Position numbers and translations under genes: made by a program
Shown: piece by piece, positions 35,306 to 48,186 of the stretch
How the letters are laid out: every line of letters begins with the position of its first letter
Numbering within the stretch: the first letter of the stretch is position 1
The notes under the pieces: model-generated
Told to the model about the DNA's origin: nothing
What the model saw: only the letters and a program-made list of their open reading frames with translations
Databases searched by the model: none
Assembly: GCF_030272615.1 (NCBI RefSeq)
Contig: NC_081414.1
Coordinates: 307,497,164 to 307,561,163, forward strand
DNA: 64,000 nt
Direction of reading: 5' to 3'
Origin: Cryptomeria japonica
Lineage: Eukaryota; Streptophyta; Pinopsida; Cupressales; Cupressaceae

Positions 35306-37609
35306 AAAGCTCATACTAGTTTCTTCTTACTCATATGAAAAAGAGAGAGGTTTTCTAAGGAGTTTTTTGATATGAATTTGCTGATGGCTTAGATGGATGG
35401 ATGTAAAGATATGATATCAACCAAGGCTTGAAATTAGGATTGTGGAAGGACAATATATGGAATAATGCAAAATCTAGTTTTTGGAGGATCTTCCCAATTT
35501 CAAACTTAGTCAAATTAGGGCATTTCAGGATCAGGAGTGAAAAAAAAATTGTAAGTGAGATTTGAAATTAGACTTGTGCAAGCCCACTAAGAGATTTGAT
35601 ATTTCACTAACTTTTTCTTCTTGCAGGTTTGAAGGAGTTAAATTAGGATTTGATTTTAGTTTTTCTAACTTTTTCCCTAAAGTTGGTTAAAATTGAATAC
35701 ATTTTCTTTTCAAGGTAAAAAGAACCTCACAATCTTCAATTAGTGCTCTAAAAAGAGCCACATCTTTTCATTTGGGAAATTAAAAGGAACCACACTTGCA
35801 AGTATAAAATTTACAACAAACTTTGAACATTTCTTTTGCAAGTTAAAGTTCACATTTCAATTTGGGTTCTAAAAAGAACAAGACAAACTTTCTACTTTCT
35901 TGCAAAGGTTAAAATTTACAATCAACATCTACTTGCAAGATTAAATAGAACAATCCACATTGTGCTTGTTTGGAGCAACGTCTCCAATTAGAGGTTAGCA
36001 AACAATTGACTTGAAGGATAAAATGAACTTTTGAGTGCTTTGTCTTAAGTGGTAGGTATATGCTTTCCCCTTAATTGGGTGACCAAAAAGCCAAACCCAC
36101 TCTTTTTCATGCTTTCTTTACCTTCAAGTATTTTACAACCTTTAGAGGTCTTGTCTTCTTGAATGCCTTGAGGGGGCTAGTGAGAAGAGAACAACCCAAG
36201 TGAGTATGGCTAAAGCCAAGTATTCTAACTCACTATAATCAAATTTCCTTTTGCGATGAAAATCTTTGGGGATGAAGCATATTTGAGTTATATCTTTTGA
36301 GTTATCTCAGATCAAGCAATTTGTAGGGCCTTGAGGTCTCAATCATGCTTGCGTAAATACATCTTGTTTGGTACTTTGTTGGGATATAGGCCTCAATCAT
36401 GCTTGTGCGACTTCAAAGGGTATCTTCTAATAGAAGCCTTTACTAAAATTCATAGCGATAGAGATTTGAGCCGAGTCAATTGCCAAACATTAGCAATATC
36501 TTAGTGCAAGGGTGGGGAAGAATCCGCCCCCAAGATTACTCACCATATATCTCCCAAGATAACTACCCAATTGTGAAGCAATTCACTTTGGGTTGATTTA
36601 TAGGAAAAGGCAAAAAAATGGGCGCCCTCTAGGGGGTGACAAGGTTGTTTGAGTTGACAGAGTATCGAGACTAGTGGGCTATGATATTGTCAATGACCTT
36701 TGAATAAAGAGTCTATCTGATGTGTATTTATTGTGATCCAAACAAGTGAAAACATTAGGGATTTGAACACATCCTCAAAAGAACATACACTAAATGTTTA
36801 GCATTGGGATGACCATTGTCTTCATGTGTTCTATCCATTCTTGTCATAAATGCTAAAATATCTTGCAAAAATATCCAAAACCCAAACTCAAAAATCAGTT
36901 CAAAACAAGGAGGGGTCATAGGTGAGAGAAAATTTCAAATCCAACAAAGCACATTTGGAGGTGGTTATCAACATTTCAACTATATTTAGGAAATATTTTT
37001 ATCCAAAAAATTAGGGGAGTATCAAACCAAGTGATCAAGAGTTTATCATCCACATATATCAACAAAAACAATACCTAGCTAGCTATTCAAGTTAGGTCAA
37101 ATAAAGTTTCCATATTGGGAGACTTTATCCATATCATTTGACATGCTTTGTCATAGGGGCCTATCAAATAAACCCTCTATTCAACTTAGTAAGATTGAGT
37201 ATCTGAAATGAAGTATCCATCAAGTCAACAACATCAACCTATCTAAACTGAAACTTTGATCACTCATGTGACCATCCCTTGTCACTTGAAAAAGAAGAAT
37301 CTTATTCAAAGGAAATGAGTCCTAGCCTAAATCAAGATCAATATATCATGGCTCTCCAATTTAATCCCATTTTTTATCAAGATCCCACCTATCAATAATC
37401 TTATGATGATCCCCTAAGATTTTGTTATTCCATCCATGATGATCCCCTTTTATTTCAAGAGTAGAGTCCCATTCAACATACACCTCCTAAGAAAGAGCAT
37501 GATATTCCTTCCAGATCCTTCACTAATCTAATTCAAAATCAAGAGAAAAGCACAAACTTAAATGATCCTACTCCAAGTCAAGATAAAGATTAAGGAATCC
37601 GTTCATCAT
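35306..37609 (+). other. Element F non-coding interior, left part
   Basis: No reading frame of note on either strand. It contains short recurrent words such as ACTTGCAAG and AAAAGAACC between 35620 and 35960, and TGAGGTCTCAATCATGCTTG-type repeats near 36330 and 36385. This is typical of the untranslated interior of large retrotransposon derivatives. Confidence 0.5.
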
Positions 37610-37800
37610 CCAAATCCATTTTAGGTCATTTCATTCCAAAGTCAAACTCTTCATCCTCCAAATCTATTTTAGGTCATTTCATTCCAAAGTCAAACTCTTC
37701 ATTCTCTAAATCCATTTTAGTTCCTTTCATTTCAAATTCAAACTCTTCATCTCCAAATCCATTTTAGGTCCTTTCATTCCAAATTCAAACTCTCCATCCC
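37610..37800 (+). repeat. 48-bp tandem repeat, four copies
   Basis: Copies start at 37610, 37658, 37706 and 37753. Each begins CCAAATCCATTTTAGGTC or a close variant, with CATTCCAAA and CAAACTC inside. Copies differ at several positions. Confidence 0.7.
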
Positions 37801-40800
37801 TTCCATCCATCTTGGGTCCTTACCTCCCTCCCTCCACCAATCCATCACCTCAAATGATCCATAAGAAAGGTCAACAAAGGCACCATCTTTGAACTTTTTT
37901 CAACCATCTATCTAAAAATCTTTCCAAAACTATCCTTCCATCATTTCCTTTATATATTTTGGGTCCTTATGTCCCAAAATTTAATTTTCCTCCATCACTT
38001 CTTGAGTTGTGTACCAACACTCATCTTGAATGCATTTCCATCTATCCTTGCACAAATCTTCAAACATTTTATCTATTATCCAACACCTCTTTTCCATTCT
38101 TCCAACCCTTTCATTCAATCATTTGCATAAATCCATCATCTGTGAAATAGGCATTTGTGTCATTTTGTCACATGCTTGCTCATTATCGAATCTCATGTTC
38201 AGTCCTTTTCCTAGATATCTATTCATGAAACACTTTAAAATCTGAGGTTGTTCCTCTTTAACATTTTCTTTTGGTTGAGATACACACTCAATCCAAAAAA
38301 GAACCACCTATCATATCTTGGTACCAACATCTTTTGATTACTATATCTCATACACTTAATCAATTGCTCTAAATCATTGTGATCTCTTAGTCGAAGACAT
38401 GGCTAGTGAAAAATATAAAATCTTGCTTCAACGCTACTGTGATTATCAAACCCATGTAAGTTTCATCACTTACAAGCCAATGCAATCAAAATAAGAAAAT
38501 AAAAAGACAATATCAAAAGATCAAAAGCATGATCAAGAAAATAAATATCAAGAAAAAAAAATGCAATAAAATGTAATATCAAAATGCTTGGCTATGGGAA
38601 CATGCAAATAACTCCATTGGGGCTATGGACGCCTAGCTAGCAATGGAGCAATATTTGTGAGATTATAGCGATAACCTCATTGGAGCTATGGATGTTCGCT
38701 GGAAACAAGGCTCTATCCAGGATGCTTTTGAAGTCGGGGTAACTCATGTAGCTAGCCACATTGGATTCTAAAGATTTCAATGATCATATGAGCCGAAATG
38801 AACCCACTTGCACACACATGGGTAATCAAAGACTAAATACCTTGATCCAGTTTGGGATTCTTCTTCCCTTTTGAGTATGCTTCCTAGTCACTAGATATGT
38901 TCGGTTGAATTTTTCCAGAGGTTCTAAGTTTGGGCTAGGTCTCTATCTTTGAAAAGTTCAAGAACACTTATTCAGGTGGTGCTAGATGTTGTGACAATCT
39001 TACATATCACCTCTTTGCAAATGGATACCTCTATACTTGGGGGAAAAGTTTCATCCACTCTATTCTTCATACCACATCTCCCATTATCTTTCCTCCAATA
39101 TCCATTACCCTATCTAAATTCATCCAGTGCTATCTACGATCTTGCTTCACTTTATCCATACCATCTATCATATCTATTCAGTGCTATCTAGTCTATATCC
39201 CTTATCCTACTTATTCATTGCTTCCATCATCCCTCACTATCTATGATCTTGTTTCTCCTATCCATATCCTCTTTTCCATCCTTTATCTTGATCAAAACTA
39301 AGGACAAAACATGATTTCAAAAGGCTCTTGACGTGTCTCCTCATAAGATACCTTCGTCTTTCTCCTATCTATTTCCACCTCAATGGTTCAGTCATTCATT
39401 CATAATATTCCTTGTCTTTCTATACATTTGGGAAACCAAATACATCTTTATTCTAATCCAAAAAGCTCCAAAAACCACAAAATTCCAAAGAAAAAAAATA
39501 AATAAAAAAATGACAATCAAATAAAATTAAAAATCAAAGCATGAACGCATGGCCCATCCATCAAATCAACAACATAAAAAAACTCTTGAAGTCTGTAATC
39601 AAACTGATCACATGTCTTGTTAATCAATTCATCACTCGAAATCTATCAACATCAACATGTCTTATATAGGGATAGGTACACTCAAAACCAGACAAATCGG
39701 TCTTATACAAGGTACTCACTCTTTGAAACCAGGCATTCCTATCAATCATTGAGTCTTGTCAATAAATTCATCTAATCAATATCAACATCAACATGTCTTA
39801 TATAGGGATAGGTACACTTGAAACCACACATATCGATCTTATACGAGGTACTCACTCTTTGAAACCAGACTTTCTTATCAATCATTGAACAAATCAAAAC
39901 AATGACATAGATCAGTATGACTACTGGATTTTGTTCTAGTTAGCCTTATCTTTATCAATTGATGGCAGTACATGTTTCATCTTTCAAAAATCATAAAATA
40001 TCAAAAAGTGCAATAAAGACAAGTGGTGAAAACTTGGCAACAAGTGCCACTTGTGAGAGAGCAGCTCCTCTATCTATCAATACTTGTATCCTAACCTTAT
40101 GATCTAAGCCCATAGCCACCACATAACACTTATACATGCAACATTATCCTGGACATACTTAGCGTAGTCACTGTCCTTGATTATCTAAATCAATTATCCG
40201 ACTCATATCCCACCAGGGCTTGATGATTAGTGTAAGTATCCATATCGAAGTGGTATCAACAACAAGGGGCAAAATCCTGACCTCGTTGGGGGAATTTCGC
40301 CTTGAGGGTTTTAGACATCAGAACAAACACATAGCAAGACAACAAGTATCAGAACAACCAACAGTAACCACGACAAAGCAAGAAGGCTAGACATCAAGGA
40401 ATTGAGCTGATTTGAACTGAACAAAAGATCTATTTGCAAGATGTTTTACTTGACAAGAATACATTTCAGATAGCATGCATGCTTACTTATGGTTGTTGAT
40501 TTTTCCCTATCATATCTCCTACTATGTCTCAATGACTAGAGAAGCAAGGAAGGAATGTGATGTTTTCTTTGTCTGTTGTTTGGGAGTGAAGTCTTCTACT
40601 ATGCAAATTGTCTTACAACATGATCAGGTAACATATCACTAAAGACATTTCGGATTTGTATAGGACAAAGGTTAAGTCTTGTCTATTTTATGCAAGCAAC
40701 ACTCAGGTCATCTTGGTTCAATTATACCTTGACACTTGTGTCATCTTGAAATATCAAAACCCATGTAGGTTATACTCATGTCATTATGGTTTAATTGTAC

Positions 40801-40960
40801 CATGATGCTTGTATCAACTTTCAACAAATCAAGGTCGGATGATGAAAACAAAGGAAGCACTAGCACTTTGATCAAAACAGATGGAAACATTTGAGAATGA
40901 GAATGTATTAGTATTATTTCATTTTAATATTGCATTAGTATCATTTAATTATCATTATCA
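37801..40960 (+). other. Element F non-coding interior, middle part
   Basis: No gene. A pair of roughly 138-bp direct repeats runs from about 39650 to 39885, each with ATGTCTTATATAGGGATAGG and GGTACTCACTCTTTGAAACC. CATTGGGGCTATGGA and CATTGGAGCTATGGA recur at 38610-38690. 40260-40310 has GGGGCAAAATCCTGACC, resembling gypsy polypurine regions. Confidence 0.5.
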
Positions 40961-41060
40961 TTAGGTTGCACATCATTATCATATTAATCTTGCATTAGGT
41001 TGCACATTATTATCATATTAATCTTGCATTAGGTTGCACATAAATATCATTTTAAAATTG
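40961..41060 (+). repeat. 34-bp tandem repeat, about three copies
   Basis: TTGCATTAGGTTGCACAT recurs with a period near 34 bp, separated by ATTATCATATTAATC. It merges on both sides into looser ATCATT-rich sequence. Confidence 0.6.
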
Positions 41061-41269
41061 CATTCAATCGCATTATCATTTTGACATCACATCATACACA
41101 TCATTTTGAAGATACATCTTACATCATACATCTCATTTTCAAGATACATGTCATCATCACCATCATCTAGTCACATTCATCATTGCATCCTTTGCATGCA
41201 TATCTATCACATCAACATGGAATCTTTCTTCACTTCCATATATTCATCATTCATCCAACTCTCATCTAT

Positions 41270-41522
41270 CATGTCTCATACATGATGTATCTTTCCTGAA
41301 ACTAGACATTTTGATCAGGTCTTATACAGGATATATCGTTCTTGAAACCAAATGTTTTGATCATCTTTGTCTTATATAGGAGGTGTCATTCCTGAAACCA
41401 GACTTGATCCCAATCTTATAAATTCTATCAATCCATTTCATCTAATCCATTCTATCATGTCTTATATAGGATGTATCTTTCCTAAAACCAAACGTTTTGA
41501 TCAGGTCTTATACAAGATATAT
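41270..41522 (+). repeat. GATATATC/CCTGAAACCAGA repeat block, copy 1
   Basis: Units of about 60 bp combine CTTATACAGGATATATC with TTCCTGAAACCAGA and TTTTGATCA. A second block of the same units lies at 45040-45490. The block is interrupted by the B-family fragment at 41523. Confidence 0.65.
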
Positions 41523-42196
41523 TGTTGGCAAATGCACACTCCAATGAGATATTGTAGGTGATTGAAGGAATTGTCATTGATGGCAACCTTACAATCCTAT
41601 GAAATTGGTAAGACAACCTACTACTTATAAATTTAATGGCAAATGCTTTAACTGTAACAAGTATGGTCATAGAGCAAATCAATGTAGATCCAGAAATTAT
41701 TAGAATACCAATACACCCACTGGTCAATGTTCAAAATGCAACAAAGTTGGTCACAATTTAGAGAATTGTAGAATGAATGTAATATGTTATGTTTGTGGAA
41801 GATTTGGACACTTATCTAATCAATGCAGAACACAAACTGACATAGGATATGGAAAAGCTATTTAGAAAAATAATGTGACTTGTTATGCCTATAACAAGAT
41901 TGGACATATTGCAAAATCTTGTAGAAGCAAGTCCTCACTGGTAAATAACAAAGGTCCTAGTTTGAAAGGTAAAGAAAAAGTTGAAGAAGTAAAGCAAGAA
42001 GAATATCGAAATCCTAAACCCATCAAAGTATACCAAAAAGATAAGGATAAGGGAAAAGGTAAGGTTGGTGGACCACCCAACATAAAAATAACAGATAACT
42101 TATCCCCACCTCCTCTTGATACTCCACCAGTAGTTACCACAGACAATCAACCGGCTAATGAGAGCATGGACACACCACAAGAGGACACAAATCCCA
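41523..42196 (+). pseudogene. Rearranged fragment of a B-family element inside F
   Basis: It begins with the first 78 bp of a B-type LTR (TGTTGGCAAATGCAC) and jumps at about 41601 to the zinc-knuckle part of the internal region. There it keeps three knuckles intact (41644-41685, 41731-41772 and about 41788-41829). The fourth has Tyr for Cys. It continues through the Lys-rich segment into the Pro-rich segment that in B lies 2358 bp further on, without the intervening unknown segment. Similarity ends near 42196. No target duplication is seen at its edges. Confidence 0.7.
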
Positions 42197-42358
42197 AAAC
42201 CAGACTTGATCTCATTCTTATCAATCTGATTAATCTTATCAATCCAATCAATCTAATCAATCTTGTCAAACCCATGCATGTCATCAACTATCCACTCTTC
42301 TATCTTTGAAATAGCTTTCTTCTTCTTTTGAGAGATCATTCATGCCTTTAGTGCACGA

Positions 42359-43260
42359 ATGATCTCCCACTGGGGAATTATCATATCAAATATCCATATC
42401 AATTTCATATGTTTCATATCGACACCAGCTTCATATCAACTTTTCATATCAAATCAATTCTTCATATCTGGGGCATCATATCAAATCGCGACATCAATTT
42501 CATATCAATCTCATATCGACACCAGCTTCATATTAGCTTTTCATATCAAATCAATTCTTCATATCTGGGGCATCATATCGAATCTCGACATCAATTTCAT
42601 ATCAGTCTCGTATCGACTTTTCATATAAAATGAATTCTTCATATCTAGGGCATCATATCGAATCTCGACATCAATTTCATATCAGTCTCATATAGACTTT
42701 TCATATCAAATCAATTCTTCATATCTGGGGCATCATATCAAATCTCAACATCAATTTCATATCAGTCTCATATCGACTTTTCTTATCAAATCAATTCTTC
42801 ATATCTGGGGCATCATGTCGAATCTCAACATCAATTTTATATCAATCTCATATTGACACCAACTTCATATCGAATTTTCATATCAAATCAATTCCATATC
42901 ATCGTATCATATCAAATATCCATATCAGTCTCATATTAGCTCCATATCAGCATATCATATTGAATCTCCATATCGGTCTCATACCAGCTTCATATTGACT
43001 TTTCATATCAAATCAATTCCATATCAGCATTTAATATCGAATCTCCATATTAGTCTCATATCAACTCCATATCGACCAATCGATTTCCATATCAATCTCA
43101 TATCAACTCCATATCAACCAATCAATTCCATATCAACGTGTCATATAGAAATGCTATCAGTCTCATATCAGCTTCATATCAACATAATCATATCAACATA
43201 TCATATCGAAATCAATTTTTCATATCCAGAGAATCATATTGACAAATTTGGCGACAACAT
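42359..43260 (+). repeat. CATATC-rich tandem array, copy 1
   Basis: Dozens of CATATC words sit in units of roughly 80-103 bp. These read TTCATATCTGGGGCATCATATC, then CATCAATTTCATATCAGTCTCATATC, then a CGACTTTTCATATC-type end. Units are best kept from 42450 to 42860 and decay rightwards. The open frames through it (89-102 codons) arise from the repeat and are not genes. Confidence 0.75.
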
Positions 43261-43364
43261 CATATCAAAAAATTTTGACGACAAATTGAGCGTTTTTCTT
43301 TGAATCAACATGTGGTCACATTTTAACTCAAAGGTGAAAAACTAGACATTCTACCATTCTATCA

Positions 43365-44884
43365 TGTAGACACCTAAAAGTTGCACAATGAATTAAGTGA
43401 ATCTTATTCATTTAATTATCCCTAATTCTTTCAATTAGTTAAATTAAGATTTAATTAATATCCTTACTCTTCTAATTAGCCTATCCTCTAGTCTAACCTA
43501 TCAATTAAACTAATTGATTCAATCCATTTCCTCTAGTCTAACCTATTAATTAAACTAAGGTTTGATTAAGTACCCTTAGCCATTTAATTGAATACATATT
43601 ATTTATTTAATTAAAATCCCCTTTTCCCCTTTTTGATTAAATTCACATTTAATTAAAATCCCCTTTGAATTTAAATAAATCAAAATTTATTTAAAAATAC
43701 CCTCACTTGCAAAATCCTACAAATGCAAGTTGCATCCCCTTTTTGGCTAAATTAAATCATTTTAATTTACCAAAATTACCTGTTTTCCCTCGCCCGCTTG
43801 CATAATCCTACATTCCCCTAATCATTCTTCTAGAAGCCTTCTAATCCTATCCTAATCATGTCCTATTCTCCTAATCATGTCCCATCCCTAAAATTGGGGG
43901 AGTCACTTCTCCAAATTTGGCGAAAGTCTTCAAAATGTGTTGAAGACTCTACCTTATTCAACAAGCTAACTTGTTGAGTTCCCCAAATTTTCCCCAAAAT
44001 TCTTCTAAGTTATTTAATGCCTCTTACAAGCCCACACCCCTTATCCATGATGGTTGTACCTTTAACCATTTTCTCATGTTGCACAAGAGTTTACCTCTGG
44101 GGTAATAGCATGCCTCCCTGGTTAATGACATTATCCATGATGTCAGTCCTTCAGGTTATCCTTGATTGCTTGATTAGCATCTAATGCTTGTTTAGCATCC
44201 CATGAAGCCCTCTCAAGGTGACAATTGTCAACTTGGGATTGGATTGAATCTCTCCCATGGATTAATAATTTTCAATGCTCGTCCTTGTTGAGATTACTCA
44301 ATCTCAACCATCCATTTCTCTATTTTCCCTATAAATAGAGCCCATTCCTTCTTCAATTCATAAATTCTTTTGTACATCAAAATTATAGTCACATTACAGG
44401 TTAAGGAGCTCTTTTTGTCATCACAAAGTATCAATACCATCCTCAAGCATCCATAGCACATAGTTTAGCCTCATTTAGTTGCATTTTAATCTTCCATCCT
44501 AGCTTAATTTAACTTCTTTTATAAGTTTTGCATTCTCATCTTAGTTTAATTAACTCACATAGAATACTTAGCTTTCAATTTGGAATATACTTTGCCTCCT
44601 AACCACCTAGCTTGCATCCTTCATCGTTATCTTCATCTCTTAGCACTCACTAGAATCCTAGTTGCATCCATTTCTATTCTAGTAGCATTTCTCATATAAC
44701 TCATTCTCTAGGTTGTCATCTTGAGGATCAAGTGCTCTTCCAAGTGAGGGCCACCTTGAATCTTAGAGATCTTTAGAGATAGAGGACAATGAGGCAATTT
44801 TAGAGTTTTTAATCTATTCATGTGTTTTGATTTTTAATATCTAATGCAATGCTTCATTGGTGTGTTTGAAGTGTTTTCCCTCTC
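43365..44884 (+). mobile_element. Extra, diverged F-family LTR inside element F
   Basis: It starts TGTAGACACCTAAAAG, aligns along most of the F LTR including CTATAAATAG near 44330, and stops at GTTTTCCCTCT about 35 bp before the expected end. It is clearly more diverged from the two outer LTRs than they are from each other. It is preceded by the same pre-LTR sequence (CAACATGTGGTCACA) that precedes the 3' LTR. Confidence 0.75.
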
Positions 44885-46236
44885 TCTTCGACATTCTATC
44901 CAGAGAATCATATCAACAACTTTGACGACAACATCATATCAAAAAAATTGATGACAAATTGAGCGTTTTTCTTTGAATCAACATGTGGTCACACGTTAAC
45001 TCTAAGAGGAGCAAAACTAGGCGTTCTACCATTCTATCATGTCTTATTGAGATGATATGGTTAAATCAAGTCTTATACAGGATATATCTTTCCTGAAAAT
45101 AGATGTTCTACCATTCTATCATATCTTATACAGGATGTATCTTTCCTCAAAATAGACGTTTTGATCAAGTCTTATATAGGATATATTGTTCCTGAAACCA
45201 GATGCTTTGATCATCTTTGTCTTATATAGGAGGTGTCATTCCTAAAACCAAACTTGATCTCAATCTTATCAATTCTATCAATCTTATTAATTTGATCAAT
45301 CTTATCGATCCAATCAATCTTATCAATTTTATCAATTCATTTCATCTGATCCATTCTATCATGTCTTATACAAGATGTATCTTTCCTAAAACCAGACATT
45401 TTGATCAGGTTTTATACAAGATATATCGTTCTTAAAACCAGATGCTTTGATCATCTTTGTCTTAAACAGGAGGTGCCTAAAACCAGACTTAATCTCAATC
45501 TTATCAATTCTATCAATCCGATCAATCTTATCAAATCCAATAAAACCCATGCATGTCATCAATTATCCACTCTTCTATCTTTCAAATAACTTTCTTCTTC
45601 TTTCAAGAGATCATTCATGCCCTTAAGGCACGAACGATCTCTCAAGAGGGCATCATCATATCAGTCTCATATTGACACCAACTTCATATCGACTTTTCAT
45701 ATCAAATCAATTCTTCATATCTTGGGCATCATATTGAATCTTGATATCTATTTCATATCAGTTTCATATCAACACCAGCTTCATATCAAATCAGTTCTTC
45801 ATATTTGGGGATTCATATCGACAAGGGGCATTATCATATCGAATCTCCATATCAGATTCATATAAGCTCCATATTGAGCAATCAATTCCATATCAGCGTA
45901 TCATATAGAATCTCCATATCTCTCTCATATCAGCTCCATATTGACCTATCAATTCCATATCGACGTATCATATTGAATCTCCATATCAGTCTCATATCAA
46001 CTTCATATCAACCAATCAATTCCATATCAATGTATCATATCGAAATGTTACTAGTCTCATATCAGCTTCTTATCAACAAAATCACACCAACACTTCATAT
46101 TGAAATCAAATTTTCATATCCAGAGAATCATATCGACAACTTTGGTGACAACATCATATCAAAACATTTGGTGACATATCGAGTGTTTTTCTTTGAAGCA
46201 ACATGTGGTCACACATCACTTCAAAGAGGGGAAAAA
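44885..46236 (+). repeat. Second copy of the pre-LTR module, with CATATC array copy 2
   Basis: 44905-45030 repeats the GAATCATATC...GTGGTCACA stretch seen at 43230-43320 and again at 46125-46215. 45040-45490 is the GATATATC block again. 45640-46110 is a shorter CATATC array. The segment ends with AAAGAGGGGAAAAA (46223-46236), the polypurine tract directly before the 3' LTR. Confidence 0.7.
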
Positions 46237-47794
46237 TGTAGACACCTAAAACTTGCACAACAAATTAAATGAACTGATTCGCCTATTAATTAAATCTACA
46301 TTTAATTAATATCCTCTTTTCTTCTATTTTGACCATTAATCAAATTAAAGATTTGATTAATATTCCCCTTCTTCTATCTAAGCCATTTCATTAAATTTAC
46401 ATTTAATTAAAAATCTCCATTTATCCCCTTTCCCATTTTAAATAAATCTACTTTTAATTAAAATCCCTTTTGAATTTAAATAAATCAAATTTATTTGTAA
46501 ATCCCCCCACTTGCAAAATCCTACAAATGCAAGTTGCATCCATTTTGGCTAAATTAAATCATTTTATTTAACTAAAAATCGTATTTTCCCTCACCCACTT
46601 GCCTTCTCCTACATCTCCCACTTGCATCCTAATATTCTTCTAGAACCTCTCTAACCCCTTATTAATTAGCCTAAGTCTTCTAATCATGTCACATCCCTAA
46701 ATTTGGGGGAGTCACTTCTCCAACTTTGGAAGAAAGTCTTCTAAATATGTTGAAGACTCTACCTTCTTCAACAAGTTAACTTGTTGAGTCTTCCAAACAT
46801 GTAAGGTTCTTACCTAAACCACTAGTGGTTTTCCTCTTTGGGAAAGTTAGCCTCCAAAGTCTTCAAAAGGCATTTAAAGCCTCTTACAAGCCCACACCCC
46901 TTAGCCATGATGGTTGTCCCTTTAACCTTTTTCCCATGTTGCACAAGAGTTTACCTCTTGGGTAATAGCATGCCTCCCTGGTTAATGACATTATCCAATG
47001 ATGTCACCCCTTGAGGTTATCCTAAATGCTTACTTAGCATCTAATGCTTTCTTAGCATCCTCTCAAGCCATCTCAAGGTCACATTTTTCAACTTGAGATT
47101 AGATTGAATTCCTCCCATGGATTGATAACTTTCAATCCTAGCCCTTGTTGAGATTACTCAATCTCAACCATCCATTTCTCTATTTTCCCTATAAATAGAG
47201 CCCATTCCTTCTTCAATTCATCAAGTCTTTTGTGCATCAAAATTATAGTCATTTTGCAAGTTAAGGAGCTCAATCAAGTCATCTTCAAGCATCCAAGCAT
47301 TAGCATCATAGCATTTTATCTTTATTTAGCATGTTTTAGAACACCATCTAGCTTAATTGCATATCTTTTCATAGCATCTTATCTTCATCTAGCTTAAATA
47401 CATCATCTTAACTTTCAATTTGGAATCAACATAGTTTCATATCATCTTCATCATCTTGATAATTTAGTCTTGCATCTTGTATCATAGCTTGCATCCTTCA
47501 TCTTCATCTTCATCTCTTAGCACTCACTAGAATCCTAGTTGCATCAATTTCGATTCTAGTAACACTTTTCTTATAACTTGTTCTTTAGGTTGTCATCTTG
47601 AGGATCAAGTACTCTTCCAAGTGAGGACCACCTTGAATCTTAGAGCTCTTTAGAGATAGAGGACAATGAGGTGATTTTAGAGTTTTTAATCTATTCATGT
47701 GTTTTGATTTCTAACATCTAATGCAATGCTTCATTGGTGTGTTTGAAGTGTTTTCCCTCTTGCAAGTGGAAGACCACATTTCTAGCATACATCA
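46237..47794 (+). mobile_element. Element F 3' LTR (1558 bp)
   Basis: Same length as the 5' LTR, starting TGTAGACACCTAAAAC, with CTATAAATAG near 47190, ending CATACATCA at 47794. The next five bases, CTATT, repeat those before the 5' LTR. Confidence 0.9.
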
Positions 47795-47799
47795 CTATT

Positions 47800-48015
47800 A
47801 ATATGTCAAAGAACCCGGTGCAACATTCAAAGACTAAACATGTATTAATCAAGTATCATTTCTTGAGATAAAAATTCAGTGAAGAGGAAGTGAAGCTAGA
47901 GTATGTATCTACAAAGGAACAAATTGCTAATATTTTCACTAAGCCTTTTCTTGCAGATACATTTGTCTATTTGAGAAGAAAGTTAGGGGTATCTACCCCT
48001 CCTAATAGGAACTAG
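47800..48015 (+). pseudogene. Element E RNase H, C-terminal part
   Basis: This continues the frame broken at 33503. It opens with Ser-Lys-Asn-Pro-Val-Gln-His-Ser-Lys-Thr-Lys-His, the standard copia RNase H C-terminal motif. It ends with Gln-Ile-Ala-Asn-Ile-Phe-Thr-Lys-Pro and Leu-Arg-Arg-Lys-Leu-Gly-Val, then TAG at 48013-48015. One TAA stop lies near 47869. Confidence 0.85.
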
Positions 48016-48186
48016 ATGCATTGAGTTGCATCAATATGGTGACTTCACAGTCTTATCTTTTTATCTGGATTAATGAGTTTATGTTGTTCCTCTGGTGGAG
48101 TAGTCTTTTTGTGGTTCAATTGACCTGATTTGTCTATTTAAGGGATAATTTGGTTTTATGATTTGAGAACCTTTGTCATTGATGTC

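Larger units (their letters stand above)
33504..47794 (+). mobile_element. Element F: large pol-less LTR element (LARD-type) in E's RNase H
   Basis: Outer LTRs are both 1558 bp (33504-35061 and 46237-47794). They are flanked by an exact five-base duplication CTATT (33499-33503 and 47795-47799). The primer-binding site after the 5' LTR, ATTGGCACCCATCATGGGGC, is the form common in plant gypsy elements. A purine-rich tract precedes the 3' LTR. The 11.2-kb interior has no gag, protease, RT or integrase of its own, only tandem repeats, a B-family fragment and an extra diverged LTR (43365-44884). This fits a large retrotransposon derivative mobilised in trans by a gypsy element. LTRs differ by roughly 3% over the first 400 bp by eye. 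Confidence 0.85.

Noticed and set aside
37610-37800. Regular repeats as a CRISPR-like array
   Set aside because: The 48-bp units are contiguous with no unique spacers, lie in a plant retrotransposon, and there are no cas-type genes.
42359-43303. Frames of 74-102 codons rich in Ile/Ser/His
   Set aside because: They are produced by the CATATC repeat itself and change with each unit.
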